Positions 14,233-22,340 are shown, counted from the first letter of the stretch. The stretch is DNA of 64,000 nt from Holophagaceae bacterium (GCA_016722505.1 JADKJH010000008.1:1-64000); one strand, 5' to 3'. Program-made: numbers and translations. Notes: generated by a model from the letters alone, not told the origin.

Positions 14233-14549
14233 TGGCTGCCTTGACAATCCACGCCAACCCAGACCCCAAATCCAGAAAGGCGATTCCATTCCTTCTAGAT
14301 ATCCAAAATGACCTCCTCTCCTCCATGGAGACAAGAGTGGTCGTCCCTCTTTACCTGAAAGGCGCTGTAGCCCTTCACCCGATTTCACGATTGACCCCTG
14401 TCGTGACATTCCAAAACAAAACCTACATCGCAATGGTGCCTGAATTGGCTGGTGTGGCTCGGCGCAGTTTAGGAACACCAGCGGGTGATCTTTCTAGTAA
14501 ACGGGCCGAGATTATTGCAGCCCTCGACCTTCTGTTTACAGGATTTTAA
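14232..14549 (+). CDS. ccdB: CcdB-family gyrase toxin
   Basis: 105 residues. The conserved CcdB pattern is seen throughout: IPFLLDIQNDLL, ETRVVVPLYLK, YIAMVPELAGVARRSLG and the C-terminal DLLFTGF. CcdB poisons DNA gyrase. Translation is coupled to ccdA by a one-base overlap. In cassette arrays such pairs are thought to reduce loss of neighbouring cassettes. No damage seen, so both partners look functional. Confidence 0.93.
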   Translation: MAALTIHANPDPKSRKAIPFLLDIQNDLLSSMETRVVVPLYLKGAVALHPISRLTPVVTFQNKTYIAMVPELAGVARRSLGTPAGDLSSKRAEIIAALDLLFTGF

Positions 14550-14571
14550 TGCTGATTAAGCCCATTCCTCG

Positions 14572-14669
14572 GCCCAACCTCTTGTTCACCCGGACCCAAC
14601 CGTGCGCGACAACTGCCATGCTTTAAATATTCGGCTCACGGTTGGGCCGGTTAACTTTGTTCGTTAGGC
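14572..14669 (+). repeat. integron attC site 25
   Basis: 98 bp attC with R'' GCCCAAC (one mismatch to R' GTTAGGC) and CTCTTGTTCACCCGG in the left arm. Slightly decayed relative to upstream sites. Confidence 0.92.
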
Positions 14670-14696
14670 GCCCTGGGGGGAAGAGGGGAGATCACG

Positions 14697-15044
14697 ATGA
14701 GCAACGAACGGGTGGCACCTGAGACAAAGGGCGTTTCGGTGAAGTTGCTAGCAACGATTGACCTTGGCCCTGAGATCGAGGGCATGGCAGGGCGCGAACT
14801 TCGGATGCGTATGGTAACCATCGAGCCTGGAGGCGTCTTCGGCCCGATTCACGACCATAAAGGCAGACCAGGCACCGTCTACATCCTGCAAGGAACGATC
14901 ACTGACCATCGAAATGGAGTCGCCACGGACTATGGGCCGGGAGTGGGCTGGCCCGAGGATAGGAACACCACGCACTGGCTTGAGAACAGAGGAACGATTG
15001 CGGCGGTGGAGATCTCGGTCGATATAGTGACTCAAAGCAAATGA
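14697..15044 (+). CDS. cupin-domain protein (cassette gene)
   Basis: 115 residues, a single cupin barrel. The first cupin motif is recognisable as FGPIHDHKGRPGTVYILQG (His, His and Glu-position replaced by Tyr/Leu region), and the second contains TTHWLENRG. A good ribosome binding site (GGGGAG) precedes the ATG. Cupins of this size bind a metal and a small acid or act as isomerases. The substrate is unknown. Confidence 0.82.
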   Translation: MSNERVAPETKGVSVKLLATIDLGPEIEGMAGRELRMRMVTIEPGGVFGPIHDHKGRPGTVYILQGTITDHRNGVATDYGPGVGWPEDRNTTHWLENRGTIAAVEISVDIVTQSK

Positions 15045-15054
15045 CCATTCCCCT

Positions 15055-15152
15055 GCCTAACCTCTCGTTCAACCCGGACCCAACCGTGGGTTGCTGCCAT
15101 CATGCTTTAAACAGTCGGCTCACGGTTGGGTCGGTTACTTTGTTCGTTAGGC
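15055..15152 (+). repeat. integron attC site 26
   Basis: 98 bp attC with one base missing in GGTTAACTTTG (reads GGTTACTTTG); R'' GCCTAAC, R' GTTAGGC. Confidence 0.93.
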
Positions 15153-15190
15153 ATCCCGAAACAACGCGCGCACGGTTAAATGAGGTTGCT

Positions 15191-15541
15191 ATGCCTACAC
15201 GCCAAATCTCAAAGCTGTTGTTCACTAGCGTCTATCCGCTATACGTGCAAAAGGCAGAGCGCAAGAATCGCACAAAAGAAGAAGTTGACTTAATTATTTG
15301 TTGGTTGACAGGTTATACACGCGACGAATTGATTCGGCACACAATTGTCAGCATAGATTTTCAAACATTTTTTGAGCTAGCCCCATCGATCCATCCAAAG
15401 AGTTCACTAATCAATGGTGTCGTGTGCGGGGTTCGTGTTGAAGATATTGAAGATCCTATAACTCGAAAAATTAGATATCTTGACAAACTAGTCGATGAGC
15501 TTGCAACAGGGAAATCAATGGATAAGATTTTGCGACAATAA
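15191..15541 (+). CDS. DUF2200 family protein (cassette gene)
   Basis: 116 residues. It matches the DUF2200 pattern closely: SVYPLYVQKAERKNRTKEEV, IICWLTGYT, INGVVCGVRVEDIEDP and IRYLDKLVDELATGK. The family is small, soluble and widespread in bacteria, with unknown function. The start is the ATG at 15191; an in-frame frame reading back through attC to 15041 is not real. About 90 AT-rich bases without a gene follow before the next attC. Confidence 0.88.
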   Translation: MPTRQISKLLFTSVYPLYVQKAERKNRTKEEVDLIICWLTGYTRDELIRHTIVSIDFQTFFELAPSIHPKSSLINGVVCGVRVEDIEDPITRKIRYLDKLVDELATGKSMDKILRQ

Positions 15542-15630
15542 AATCTATGTAATGCATCTTGCACATATTACAAATTAATTCAATGCTTGCTTTGCCATTA
15601 TTAAAACAAATACCGATCCAACCACCAACT

Positions 15631-15729
15631 GTCTAACCTCGTGTTCCACCCGGACCCAACCGTGCGCGACGACTGCTATCCTTTAAACATCCGGTTCTCG
15701 GTTGGGCCGGTTAATTTTGTTCGGTAGGC
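15631..15729 (+). repeat. integron attC site 27 (partly decayed)
   Basis: 99 bp attC with R'' GTCTAAC and R' GGTAGGC, both off consensus. The loop is of the CGTGCGCGAC type. This is the last near-intact site of the array. Confidence 0.88.
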
Positions 15730-15762
15730 CGCTATGAATCGTCCGCTTAAAAAGGAGTGGAG

Positions 15763-16344
15763 ATGAAAACAAGCACTGCGATGTTAATACTCTCGGTAAT
15801 GGTCGCCAATGCCGGGATGGCACAAAACAAGAACTATCCAAAGGCCAAGGTCAGCTTCGAGGACTATAAGGCGTTAGTCACGAAGGTTGAAGCTCATCGA
15901 GCTGGTCGCTTGATCGACCTGAATACCTTTCTGAAGATGAGCCGAGAACCTGGAGTCATAATCCTCGACACCCGCTCAACATTTCGTTTCGAACGTATCC
16001 ACCTCAAGGGCGCAAAACACCTAAGTTTCACGGACTTTACCCAAGATAGTTTGGGCAAGGTCCTTCCGTCGCTCGAGACGAGGATATTGATCTACTGCAA
16101 CAATAATTTCGATGGCAACCAGACGGACTTTGCCACAAAGATAGCGATACCACGTCGAAGGCCTAGCAGTGCGTTAACAACCCAATTCGCTTCGCAAGCC
16201 AAGCCAATCATGATGGCACTCAATATCCCAACTTACATAAATCTCTATGGGTACGGCTACCACAACGTGTACGAGCTAAACGAGTCCGTCAAGGTCAATG
16301 ATCCAAGGATCTCGTTTGAAGGCACGATCGTAGAGCTGAAATAG
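15763..16344 (+). CDS. exported rhodanese-like protein (cassette gene)
   Basis: 193 residues with a signal peptide (MKTSTAMLILSVMVANAGMAQ). The rhodanese fold is seen from about residue 50: a Glu-Pro-Gly segment and VIILDTRSTFRFERIHLKGAKHLSF, then the active-site strand ILIYCNNNFDGN with the candidate catalytic Cys. The region TYINLYGYGYHNVYEL completes the domain. The ribosome binding site is AAAGGAG. Rhodaneses move sulfane sulfur; exported ones are often linked to thiol chemistry. It is the last gene preceded by a near-intact attC. No clear attC follows it. Confidence 0.82.
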   Translation: MKTSTAMLILSVMVANAGMAQNKNYPKAKVSFEDYKALVTKVEAHRAGRLIDLNTFLKMSREPGVIILDTRSTFRFERIHLKGAKHLSFTDFTQDSLGKVLPSLETRILIYCNNNFDGNQTDFATKIAIPRRRPSSALTTQFASQAKPIMMALNIPTYINLYGYGYHNVYELNESVKVNDPRISFEGTIVELK

Positions 16345-16635
16345 TGGTTACTTACGCCAATACAAGGGGGCGCGTAAAGCCGAAAGGCTTATGCGGGTGG
16401 GCTTCACAGGGCGACCGCGATCAAGGCTAACGGACATGGTGGAAGGCAATTCGATATTTTCGTCGGTTATTTCTTAGAACCTGGATGGTTCAGGACTGGT
16501 TCTTTTCGATGAGGTCTCGCGCCTGTTCCAGACGGCCACCTTTGCGTGTACTTGAATAAAGCCCACCCGATCTATTTTCCCTGGACCAATACCTGCTAGT
16601 TTGGCCACCCTATTTTGATACGGAGCGCGAACATC
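16345..16635. other. intergenic stretch, no gene seen
   Basis: 291 bases between the rhodanese and the methyltransferase. I see no attC core, no convincing small gene and no clear terminator. It may hold the eroded end of the rhodanese cassette. Confidence 0.5.
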
Positions 16636-17493
16636 ATGCATGACAAGCGAATCGAAGTGGCAGACAGGACAGCGGTGCGGGTAGCGATGTGGCGGGCCAT
16701 GCACGTCCAGGTTGATCCGGCGCCGCATGTGTTTGAGGACGAGATCGGCCTGCGGCTGGTTGCCCCGGAGGAAGGTTGGCGCCGCCGCCCGGACATGGCC
16801 GCGCAGGCCACGAGCCGGGCCCGAGCGTCCATCGTGGCCCGTGCCAGATTCATTGAAGAGCTTGTGGCCGAACAGGCTGGCCACGGGGTCAGCCAGTACG
16901 TCATCCTCGGAGCCGGCCTGGATACCTTCGCCCAGCGCAGGCCTGATATCGCCTCCGGCCTGCGGGTCTTCGAGGTCGATCCGCCCGGTCCTCAGTCCTG
17001 GAAGCGGCAGCGCCTGATCGAGCTTGGCTTCGGCATCCCGGAGTGGCTGCGGTTCGTGCCAGTCGACTTCGAGGCGGGTTCGTCCTGGTGGGAGGAACTG
17101 GCGAAGGCCGGGTTCGATGCAGCCAAGCCGGCGGTCGTTGCGTCTACTGGTGTGGCCATGTACCTCACGAGGGACGCCAACGCAGCCACGCTGCGCCAGA
17201 TCGCGGCGCTCGCCCCGGGCTCCACGTTGGCCATGACGTTCATGCTGCCGCTGGAGCTTGTCGAACCAGAGGAGCGCCCTGGGCGCCAGGCGACGGAGAA
17301 ATTTGCGGGCATGGCCGGGACGCCCTTCCTTAGCTTCTTCACCCCGCCGGAGATGATGGCGCTGGCTAGCGAAGCCGGTTTCCGAGAGGCCCAGCATGTG
17401 TCGGCAACTGGTTTGGCCGAGCGCTACTTCGCGGGAAGGGCGGATGGCCTTCGGCCCTCTAGTTCCGAGGAACTGCTGGTTGCGACGACCTAG
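16636..17493 (+). CDS. class I SAM-dependent methyltransferase, leucine-carboxyl-methyltransferase type
   Basis: About 285 residues. Family features are an Arg/Ala-rich helix (ATSRARASIVARARFIEELV), the SAM-binding VILGAGLDTFAQRRP, the acidic strand end LRVFEVDPPGPQSWKRQRL and the later VPVDFE. This is the bacterial LCMT-like group, often annotated as 'putative methyltransferase, TIGR00027 family'. The substrate is unknown; several members act on secondary metabolites. Start ATG 16636 is chosen over TTG 16615. GC is higher than in the cassette genes upstream. The stop overlaps the eroded attC remnant at 17493, so it may once have been a cassette gene. Confidence 0.8.
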   Translation: MHDKRIEVADRTAVRVAMWRAMHVQVDPAPHVFEDEIGLRLVAPEEGWRRRPDMAAQATSRARASIVARARFIEELVAEQAGHGVSQYVILGAGLDTFAQRRPDIASGLRVFEVDPPGPQSWKRQRLIELGFGIPEWLRFVPVDFEAGSSWWEELAKAGFDAAKPAVVASTGVAMYLTRDANAATLRQIAALAPGSTLAMTFMLPLELVEPEERPGRQATEKFAGMAGTPFLSFFTPPEMMALASEAGFREAQHVSATGLAERYFAGRADGLRPSSSEELLVATT

Positions 17494-17586
17494 CCTTTCG
17501 CTCAACCTGTGCTCAATGGTGCGCGTTCACCGTTGTGCTTTTGAGATTCCACTGTCGGTTAGGTTGGTTTATTTTGGCCGTTAGCC
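17493..17586 (+). repeat. decayed attC-like remnant
   Basis: About 94 bp. It keeps GCCTTTCGCTCAACC, CAATGGTGCGCGTT and TGTCGGTTAGGTTGG and ends in GTTAGCC. The order and spacing follow the attC sites upstream, but the outer cores no longer pair well. Confidence 0.7.
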
Positions 17587-17634
17587 AAAAAGGAATCCAA
17601 CTCCTCCGAACATTTGTTACAAAGGAACGCATCA

Positions 17635-18465
17635 GTGGCCAATCGGCACTTCGCAGCATTTGGGGATGTTTGGAAGCATCTGCCACTGGCAGAAGTTCTG
17701 AAGTTGAATCCACCCAAGCATTATTGGGAAACCCATGCAGGCTCGGTCACCTACCCGTTGACCGATAGCCCAACGCGCCTCCAAGGCGCCATTCGGTTTC
17801 TATCGCGGGCTGCAACCGACCGAATGCTCGCACAAAGCGAGTATCTAAAAGTGTTGCACTCAATGCCTGGAATTTATCCTGGTTCGGCCGCTCTCGCCAT
17901 ACAGACGCTCCAAACTTCCGCTAGTTACGTATTTTGCGACATGGACCCTGAAAGTGCGATGGGCCTTCGTCAGGCGACTTCATCTCTCGACGCTCTCATT
18001 GTTGAAGGCGATGGGGTGGCGGCGGTTGCCACCATGGCAGCCTCCATCTCGATAGAACGTCCCTCTGACGTGTTTGTTCATATAGATCCCTTTGACCCGT
18101 TCGAACGCATCACAGAGGGCAGCATGACCCCAATCGAACTCGCGGCTTTCTTAGCGCGTCGCGGGTTCCGGGTGTTCTACTGGTACGGCTACGAATCCAC
18201 GGATGAACGCGGATGGGCCAGGGCCGAAATTTCGAAACTCGCACCTGGTATTCCGCTCTGGTGTGGAGATTCGCTTATCCCTTCACTGTTTGTTTATCCC
18301 GGGCGGGCCGGTGGGTGGGGATGTGGCATTGTGATGGCCAATATGTCAGATGCCGAGATGAGTGCCTGTTCAGAGTTGGGAAGGGCGCTCGAGCACATTA
18401 GCGCTGATGATGTGTTACCTCACAACCAACCCGAGCGGGTTCATTTTAGGGTTATTGGTGGCTAG
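17635..18465 (+). CDS. RlmJ-like methyltransferase homologue
   Basis: 276 residues from a GTG start with an AAAGGA site 8 bases upstream. The N-terminal FGDVWKHLPLAEVLKL and YWETHAGSVTYPL resemble the opening of RlmJ (23S rRNA A2030 methyltransferase). MPGIYPGSAALAI and VHIDPFDPFE fit the 'YPGSP' and catalytic 'DPP(Y/F)' regions. The catalytic motif is DPF instead of DPP, so the enzyme may act on something else or be a divergent paralogue. It follows the decayed attC and is probably an old cassette gene. Confidence 0.6.
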   Translation: MANRHFAAFGDVWKHLPLAEVLKLNPPKHYWETHAGSVTYPLTDSPTRLQGAIRFLSRAATDRMLAQSEYLKVLHSMPGIYPGSAALAIQTLQTSASYVFCDMDPESAMGLRQATSSLDALIVEGDGVAAVATMAASISIERPSDVFVHIDPFDPFERITEGSMTPIELAAFLARRGFRVFYWYGYESTDERGWARAEISKLAPGIPLWCGDSLIPSLFVYPGRAGGWGCGIVMANMSDAEMSACSELGRALEHISADDVLPHNQPERVHFRVIGG

Positions 18466-18480
18466 GCAAGTGGTTTGCCA

Positions 18481-18618
18481 AACCTTTGTGCAATCTGGGC
18501 CGTGGGTGCATTCGAGCCTGCGCGCAAGTTGTACGAGAGCTTTGGCTTCGGCTACTGCCCGCCGTTTGAAGGCTACACAGAAGATCCGAACAGTGTTTTT
18601 ATGACTAAATATCTTTAG
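18481..18618 (+). pseudogene. C-terminal fragment of a GNAT acetyltransferase
   Basis: An open stretch without a start codon reads AFEPARKLYESFGFGYCPPFEGYTEDPNSVFMTKYL before a TAG stop at 18616. This is the typical end of a GNAT N-acetyltransferase (Tyr-x-x-x-GF, then DPNSVFM). The N-terminal two thirds, including the acetyl-CoA loop, are absent. The fragment sits between RlmJ-like and DUF2809 genes in the eroded array tail, so cassette decay or a deletion is likely. Confidence 0.75.
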
Positions 18619-18621
18619 CAG

Positions 18622-18694
18622 AAGGAGGGAGTCCAACTTGCAGCGGTCCGAACTCCCTCAAGCGACCCAGGTGCTTGGTCCGGTCCTTTTTTTC
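18622..18694 (+). terminator. possible hairpin terminator
   Basis: GGAGGGAGT and ACTCCCTC can pair across about 15 bases (18625-18660). A T7 run comes only about 25 bases later (18685). Weak candidate. Confidence 0.3.
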
Positions 18695-18729
18695 ATCAGG
18701 CGTTTTCATGTTCGGCTCGAAAGCATTCC

Positions 18730-19125
18730 ATGAAGGATTCAAAAGCGAAGTACTACGTGTGGATCGCAGCCATCGCCTTCTTCTGCGAGGTACTTATCGC
18801 CACGAAATTCGCAGGGTTCAATCATGTCCGAGGCAGCTTAAGCGACTTCCTGGTTGTCATTTTTCTTTACTTCCTTGTAAAGGTCTTCTGGGATGGGCCG
18901 TCATGCCCGTTGGCTTTGTCGATTCTCGGATTTGCATGTGCTGTGGAAATCTCCCAGCACTTCCATTTGGCGGACGCCTTGGGTTTGCGACGAGGTGGCT
19001 TGGCGAGCATCCTTCTTGGAAATACTTTCAGCCTCCTCGATATTCTTATGTACCTTGCTGGGACAGTGGTGGCTTATCTTTTCGACACCTTTTTCATTCG
19101 AAAACCAGCACCTCGAAGTGCCTGA
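18730..19125 (+). CDS. DUF2809 family membrane protein
   Basis: 131 residues with four predicted membrane helices. The family signature is seen: HVRGSLSDFLVVIFLYFLVKVF in helix 2, and FACAVEISQHFHLADALGL followed by LGNTFSLLDILMYLAGTVVAY. DUF2809 proteins are small inner-membrane proteins of unknown role. The start lies in a poor context. It is probably an old cassette gene by position. Confidence 0.85.
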   Translation: MKDSKAKYYVWIAAIAFFCEVLIATKFAGFNHVRGSLSDFLVVIFLYFLVKVFWDGPSCPLALSILGFACAVEISQHFHLADALGLRRGGLASILLGNTFSLLDILMYLAGTVVAYLFDTFFIRKPAPRSA

Positions 19126-19140
19126 CCTGATTCCCACACC

Positions 19141-19662
19141 ATGTCCCAACTCCCTTCCGTCCGCCAATTTCAATCCTCTGAGTGGAAGATCTACAAGGAC
19201 CTCCGGCTCAGGGCGCTTGCCGATTCTCCCAACGCTTTCGGAAGCCTGCTTTCGATCGAACTGGAACTCACGGATGCCCAATGGGCTGAAAGCTTGGTGG
19301 CAGCCAGTGTCTCTGGTCTGGATTTGCCGCTGATCGCCTGCGTGGGGGCCGAGCCGGCTGGTCTGGCTTGGGCCAAAGCCGGTGCCATGGATCCCTCGAC
19401 CATCCATCTCTTCCAGGTGTGGGTTGCCCCAGCTCATCGTGGCCGGGGACTTGGGCGCTCGCTGTTGCGAACAGCCATCCAGTGGGGACGGGATAGGGGG
19501 GCCAAGGCCATGCTGTTGGGCGTGACCTGCGGCGACACCTCTGCATTCCGTCTCTATGTTTCGGTGGGCTTCAAGCCGGTAGGAACGACCCGGCCCCTGC
19601 GGCCGGGGTCACAGGTTCAGGTCCAGGAGATGAGGCTGGAGTTTCATCAATGTGGCGCCTAG
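19141..19662 (+). CDS. GNAT family N-acetyltransferase
   Basis: 173 residues. The acetyl-CoA-binding motif A is FQVWVAPAHRGRGLGRSLL, with the R-x-x-G-x-G/A pattern intact. DTSAFRLYVSVGFKPVG gives the Tyr/Phe-rich motif B. The substrate cannot be told. The stop TAG at 19660 overlaps the R''-like GCCTAGC of a decayed attC, as in cassette genes upstream. Confidence 0.88.
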   Translation: MSQLPSVRQFQSSEWKIYKDLRLRALADSPNAFGSLLSIELELTDAQWAESLVAASVSGLDLPLIACVGAEPAGLAWAKAGAMDPSTIHLFQVWVAPAHRGRGLGRSLLRTAIQWGRDRGAKAMLLGVTCGDTSAFRLYVSVGFKPVGTTRPLRPGSQVQVQEMRLEFHQCGA

Positions 19663-19741
19663 CCTTTGGTTCAACCATTCACTTCCGTCATGCTCTAGAG
19701 ATCCGGCCCTTGGTCCGGCAGGTCGCTCTTCACCGTCAGAC
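19657..19741 (+). repeat. decayed attC-like remnant
   Basis: About 85 bp. GCCTAGCCTTTGGTTCAACC aligns with the left arm of the array attC sites. TCATGCTCTAGAGATCCGG matches the loop, and GGTCCGGC the right arm. The end reads GTCAGAC in place of GTTAGGC. Confidence 0.65.
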
Positions 19742-19759
19742 TTATCAGGAGGCCACTCA

Positions 19760-20149
19760 ATGACAGGCGCTGCTTCGGGTGGGGTGAAGGCTTTGTTGCG
19801 AATCGAAGGTGCCTGTGTGCTGCTTGCAGCCTCCTTGGCGTATTTAAAATTTGGGCTGGGTTGGAAAACCTTCGCGATCTTCTTTTTCGTCCCCGATATT
19901 TCGTTTCTTGGTTACCTTGCTGGTCCGGTCGTGGGCGCCATCTCCTACAACGCAGCGCATTCATACGCTGGGGCCGTGATGGCGTTACTTGCCGGCGTGT
20001 GGTTGTCGAACCCCATTCTTGTGGGTGTAGCGCTCATCTGGAGTGCTCACCTAGGCTTTGACCGGGCGCTTGGGTATGGCCTGAAATATTCATCAGGCTT
20101 TGGCATTACTCATTTGGGCCTCATCGGCCGGGCACGGCAGCAGGCCTGA
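19760..20149 (+). CDS. DUF4260 family membrane protein
   Basis: 129 residues with four predicted helices. The pattern RIEGACVLLAASLAYLKFG, FFVPDISFLGYLAGPVVGA, YNAAHSYAG and SAHLGFDRALGYGLKY is diagnostic for DUF4260. An AGGAGG site sits 8 bases before the ATG. Function unknown. It lies directly behind a decayed attC, so it was probably a cassette gene. Confidence 0.9.
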   Translation: MTGAASGGVKALLRIEGACVLLAASLAYLKFGLGWKTFAIFFFVPDISFLGYLAGPVVGAISYNAAHSYAGAVMALLAGVWLSNPILVGVALIWSAHLGFDRALGYGLKYSSGFGITHLGLIGRARQQA

Positions 20150-20286
20150 CGGATCATTGTTCTAGCTTCAACCGGACGCCGCTCCGAAGCCCGTTGCTCG
20201 GCAGGAAGCACGGTGGCCTCGGATCGGCTCATTCTTCTTCTGATCGGCTCCATTGGCAGCATGAATGGGGCAATCGAAATGCTGAT
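20150..20286. other. intergenic stretch between convergent genes
   Basis: TCTAGCTTCAACCGGACGCC near 20159 faintly resembles an attC left arm, but no right half is found. No gene or clear terminator seen. Confidence 0.3.
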
Positions 20287-21240
20287 TTAGACGGCCTTTT
20301 TCTTCGCCTTGGCCTTGGCCTTGACCGGCTTCACAGCTGGGATCGCCACCTTGCCCAGGATCTGATCGATGCGCTTCTGGATGGCAGGGTTCTTGGGGTC
20401 CAGAAAGGCCGCCCGATGCAGGGCTACCAGGGCAGCTTCCTTGTCTTCGGGCTTGGGGGCGACTCCGCCCAAAAGGCCTGCGGCGTATTTGGCCTTGTCA
20501 CCCTTGTATTTCGTGGACATGGTCTCGGCTTCTTCTTTCAGATATTTATCCCACTGCTCGATGGAGCCGTCGAACTCGTGGGTCCTGGCTTCGAGATCCT
20601 TGATAGGGCGCTCGAGCGGAATCATCACCTTGGTGGAATTTTCGATGTTCTGTTTATAAACAGCTTCGTTGGCCTTGAGGAATGCGAGCCGTTGGGACAC
20701 CTCGTGCTGCCGCATGATTTCCGCGTTGGCTTCCTCGATGGTCACTTTGGGTTTGGGATTGGTTGCCGCCACGCGGTCCGCCTCCACCTTCGCTTCCAGT
20801 TCCTTGATTTCGGCGAGGAGCCGGGTGGAAGCTTCTCCGGCCTTCAACCAGACTGATTTGAAGTCATTGAAGGGCACTGTGGCCTGTATCTGCAGTTCCT
20901 TGGCCAGCTCCCGGCCCTTTTCTGCGGCTTCTTTGGCCTCCTCATAATGGCCCGCCGACATTCCTGTGTTGTAGATGAGCCGGTAGATGTCTATGTGGGC
21001 GTTCCATTCCTTGATGCTGAGAAAGGCGGCTTGCAGGCTCGCCTTGTCAAAGGTGAGCTTGGTGGCCGGGAGGAGGGCCTTTGCCTTCTCGAGGGCCTCA
21101 ACTGGGTCCTCAGCCTTGAGGGCTTCAATTTTTTTGGTTTCCGTAGCCACCTTTTGAGCCAGGGTCTGGGTAGTAGGAGTGGCGGTGGCCTGAGCCGAAA
21201 GGACAGGGGCCAGTAGGAAGACTGCGAGGATCCGGCGCAT
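20287..21240 (-). CDS. hypothetical exported helical protein
   Basis: 317 residues from the ATG that opens a signal peptide (MRRILAVFLLAPVLSAQ). The mature part is almost wholly helical with many Ala, Glu and Lys. A 'KAEDPVEALEKAKALL' segment and a terminal 'ALVALHRAAFLDPKNPAIQKRIDQIL' look TPR-like. The C-terminus is very basic (KAKAKAKKKAV). An earlier in-frame Met at 21306 would bury the signal peptide. It is convergent with the DUF4260 gene. GC and codon use resemble the chromosome, so this is likely a resident gene. Role unknown. Confidence 0.78.
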   Translation of the reverse strand: MRRILAVFLLAPVLSAQATATPTTQTLAQKVATETKKIEALKAEDPVEALEKAKALLPATKLTFDKASLQAAFLSIKEWNAHIDIYRLIYNTGMSAGHYEEAKEAAEKGRELAKELQIQATVPFNDFKSVWLKAGEASTRLLAEIKELEAKVEADRVAATNPKPKVTIEEANAEIMRQHEVSQRLAFLKANEAVYKQNIENSTKVMIPLERPIKDLEARTHEFDGSIEQWDKYLKEEAETMSTKYKGDKAKYAAGLLGGVAPKPEDKEAALVALHRAAFLDPKNPAIQKRIDQILGKVAIPAVKPVKAKAKAKKKAV

Positions 21241-21354
21241 GACAACTCCAGTGATCCTTAAGTGTAAGCGAGGCTGGCCCTGGTTGTACCTTCCTGTATG
21301 AGGCAATGGCGTTTTTAATAGCTTTCATCGCTGGATAACGCCTTGGAGGTGCGC

Positions 21355-21789
21355 ATGCGCTCATCCGATTTCCTGCCCGGGAGGGCCAACAAATCCAGGT
21401 TCCTATTGGTTTCGGCTTTAGCATTCCTCCTTCTTTGCTGCGTCGGTAAAGACTCCAACAAGGTTGTTGGTCCGATTTCGATCGCGCCATTTATCCAAGT
21501 CGCCAAACAAAGCCAGTGCCATGACGTTCGTAATCGTCTTTTTCTTATCGATCGGCATCTTGTTTTCTGGGATCGCGCAGGGCATTGCCCTGATAATTCT
21601 TTCGCACAAATCTTGTATTCAGATTCTCCCGATACTGTCCTGTGTGAACGGCATGATTCTGTTGGCGGCGAAGTGAAAACCTGCCCCAACCCTCAATATC
21701 AAACGCTCTTCGACACGGCGATAATCAATATCGAGCAGCCGGATCTGGGACTCTCGGGCACGCATATGATTCAACCCATTTTTTTCTAA
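21355..21789 (+). CDS. hypothetical lipoprotein or exported protein
   Basis: 144 residues. The hydrophobic stretch FLLVSALAFLLLCC near residues 18-32 ends in Cys residues that could be lipidated. The mature part is Cys-rich (at least four Cys: QCHDVR, GHCPDNSF, VLCERHD, KTCPNPQ), which suggests disulfides in the periplasm. The stop TAA lies in the R''-like TTCTAAC of an attC-like site. Family not recognised; an old cassette gene by context. Confidence 0.65.
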   Translation: MRSSDFLPGRANKSRFLLVSALAFLLLCCVGKDSNKVVGPISIAPFIQVAKQSQCHDVRNRLFLIDRHLVFWDRAGHCPDNSFAQILYSDSPDTVLCERHDSVGGEVKTCPNPQYQTLFDTAIINIEQPDLGLSGTHMIQPIFF

Positions 21790-21883
21790 CTGCATCGTTC
21801 AACCCGCACTCGGCCATTCGCGGCTGGGATTATGCTCTAGGAATTCGGTCCGGGGCGGCCCAGGCCGACTTCAATGGTTAGGC
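21784..21883 (+). repeat. attC-like site, moderately decayed
   Basis: 100 bp. CTAAC at the left is followed by CGTTCAACCCG. The loop has TTATGCTCTAGGAATTCGG and the right end is an intact GTTAGGC. The best preserved of the tail remnants. Confidence 0.7.
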
Positions 21884-21947
21884 GCATGCAAAGACTGGCT
21901 TTCATTATCTAGGTCCCACCAATGTCCCAACTAAAAATCATCGGTCA

Positions 21948-22232
21948 TCATCCCAGGGGTCTGCGGACCGCAGCCTTCTTTCCGTCACGCTTCCAGTAAC
22001 TATCCTCCTCGGCGAAACAAATGTTCTCCAAGTCGGTTACACGTTCCTGAATGCAGGCCTGGGCATCCGCGATGGCTTGATTGTAGATGGTAGGCCCTAT
22101 CTCCTTCAGGCAAAAGGTAAGGAATGTGGCTGCTCTCAGTTCTCCGAGGGTTTCGCCATATTCTTCCGCCACGAAGCGTTGGATTGCGGCATGCAATCGC
22201 TTTCCGTCCTGCGAAGTGAGTTTGATATCCAT
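21948..22232 (-). CDS. DUF2164 family protein
   Basis: 94 residues. It fits the DUF2164 pattern: an N-terminal helix with RLHAAIQRFVAEEYGETLGEL, then FLKEIGPTIYNQAIADAQACIQERVTDLE. The family is a small soluble bacterial protein of unknown role. It lies on the - strand between two attC-like remnants, so it may be a cassette gene of reversed orientation. An Arg-rich tail (VRRPLG) is the only odd part. Confidence 0.85.
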   Translation of the reverse strand: MDIKLTSQDGKRLHAAIQRFVAEEYGETLGELRAATFLTFCLKEIGPTIYNQAIADAQACIQERVTDLENICFAEEDSYWKRDGKKAAVRRPLG

Positions 22233-22340
22233 TGGGCCTCCCCCGATGTAGGCATCACAGCCGCAATTCAGGTTGGATCAATTTGACAGGGGCTCAAAAT
22301 GGGTTGCACTACTTCTCATCTCCCGTCTCGGTCCAGCCCA

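Noticed and set aside
1..15729. Regular repeats that could be taken for a CRISPR array
   Set aside because: Repeats are about 99 bp, imperfectly palindromic, with spacers of 250-1900 bp that hold genes; ends are GCCTAAC/GTTAGGC. This is attC, not CRISPR.
16474..17505. 343-codon frame on the - strand opposite the methyltransferase
   Set aside because: GC-rich shadow of the + strand gene; the + strand has SAM-binding motifs, the - strand has none.
20157..20220. Possible further attC remnant after the DUF4260 gene
   Set aside because: Only TCTAGCTTCAACCGGACG resembles the left arm; loop and right arm cannot be found.
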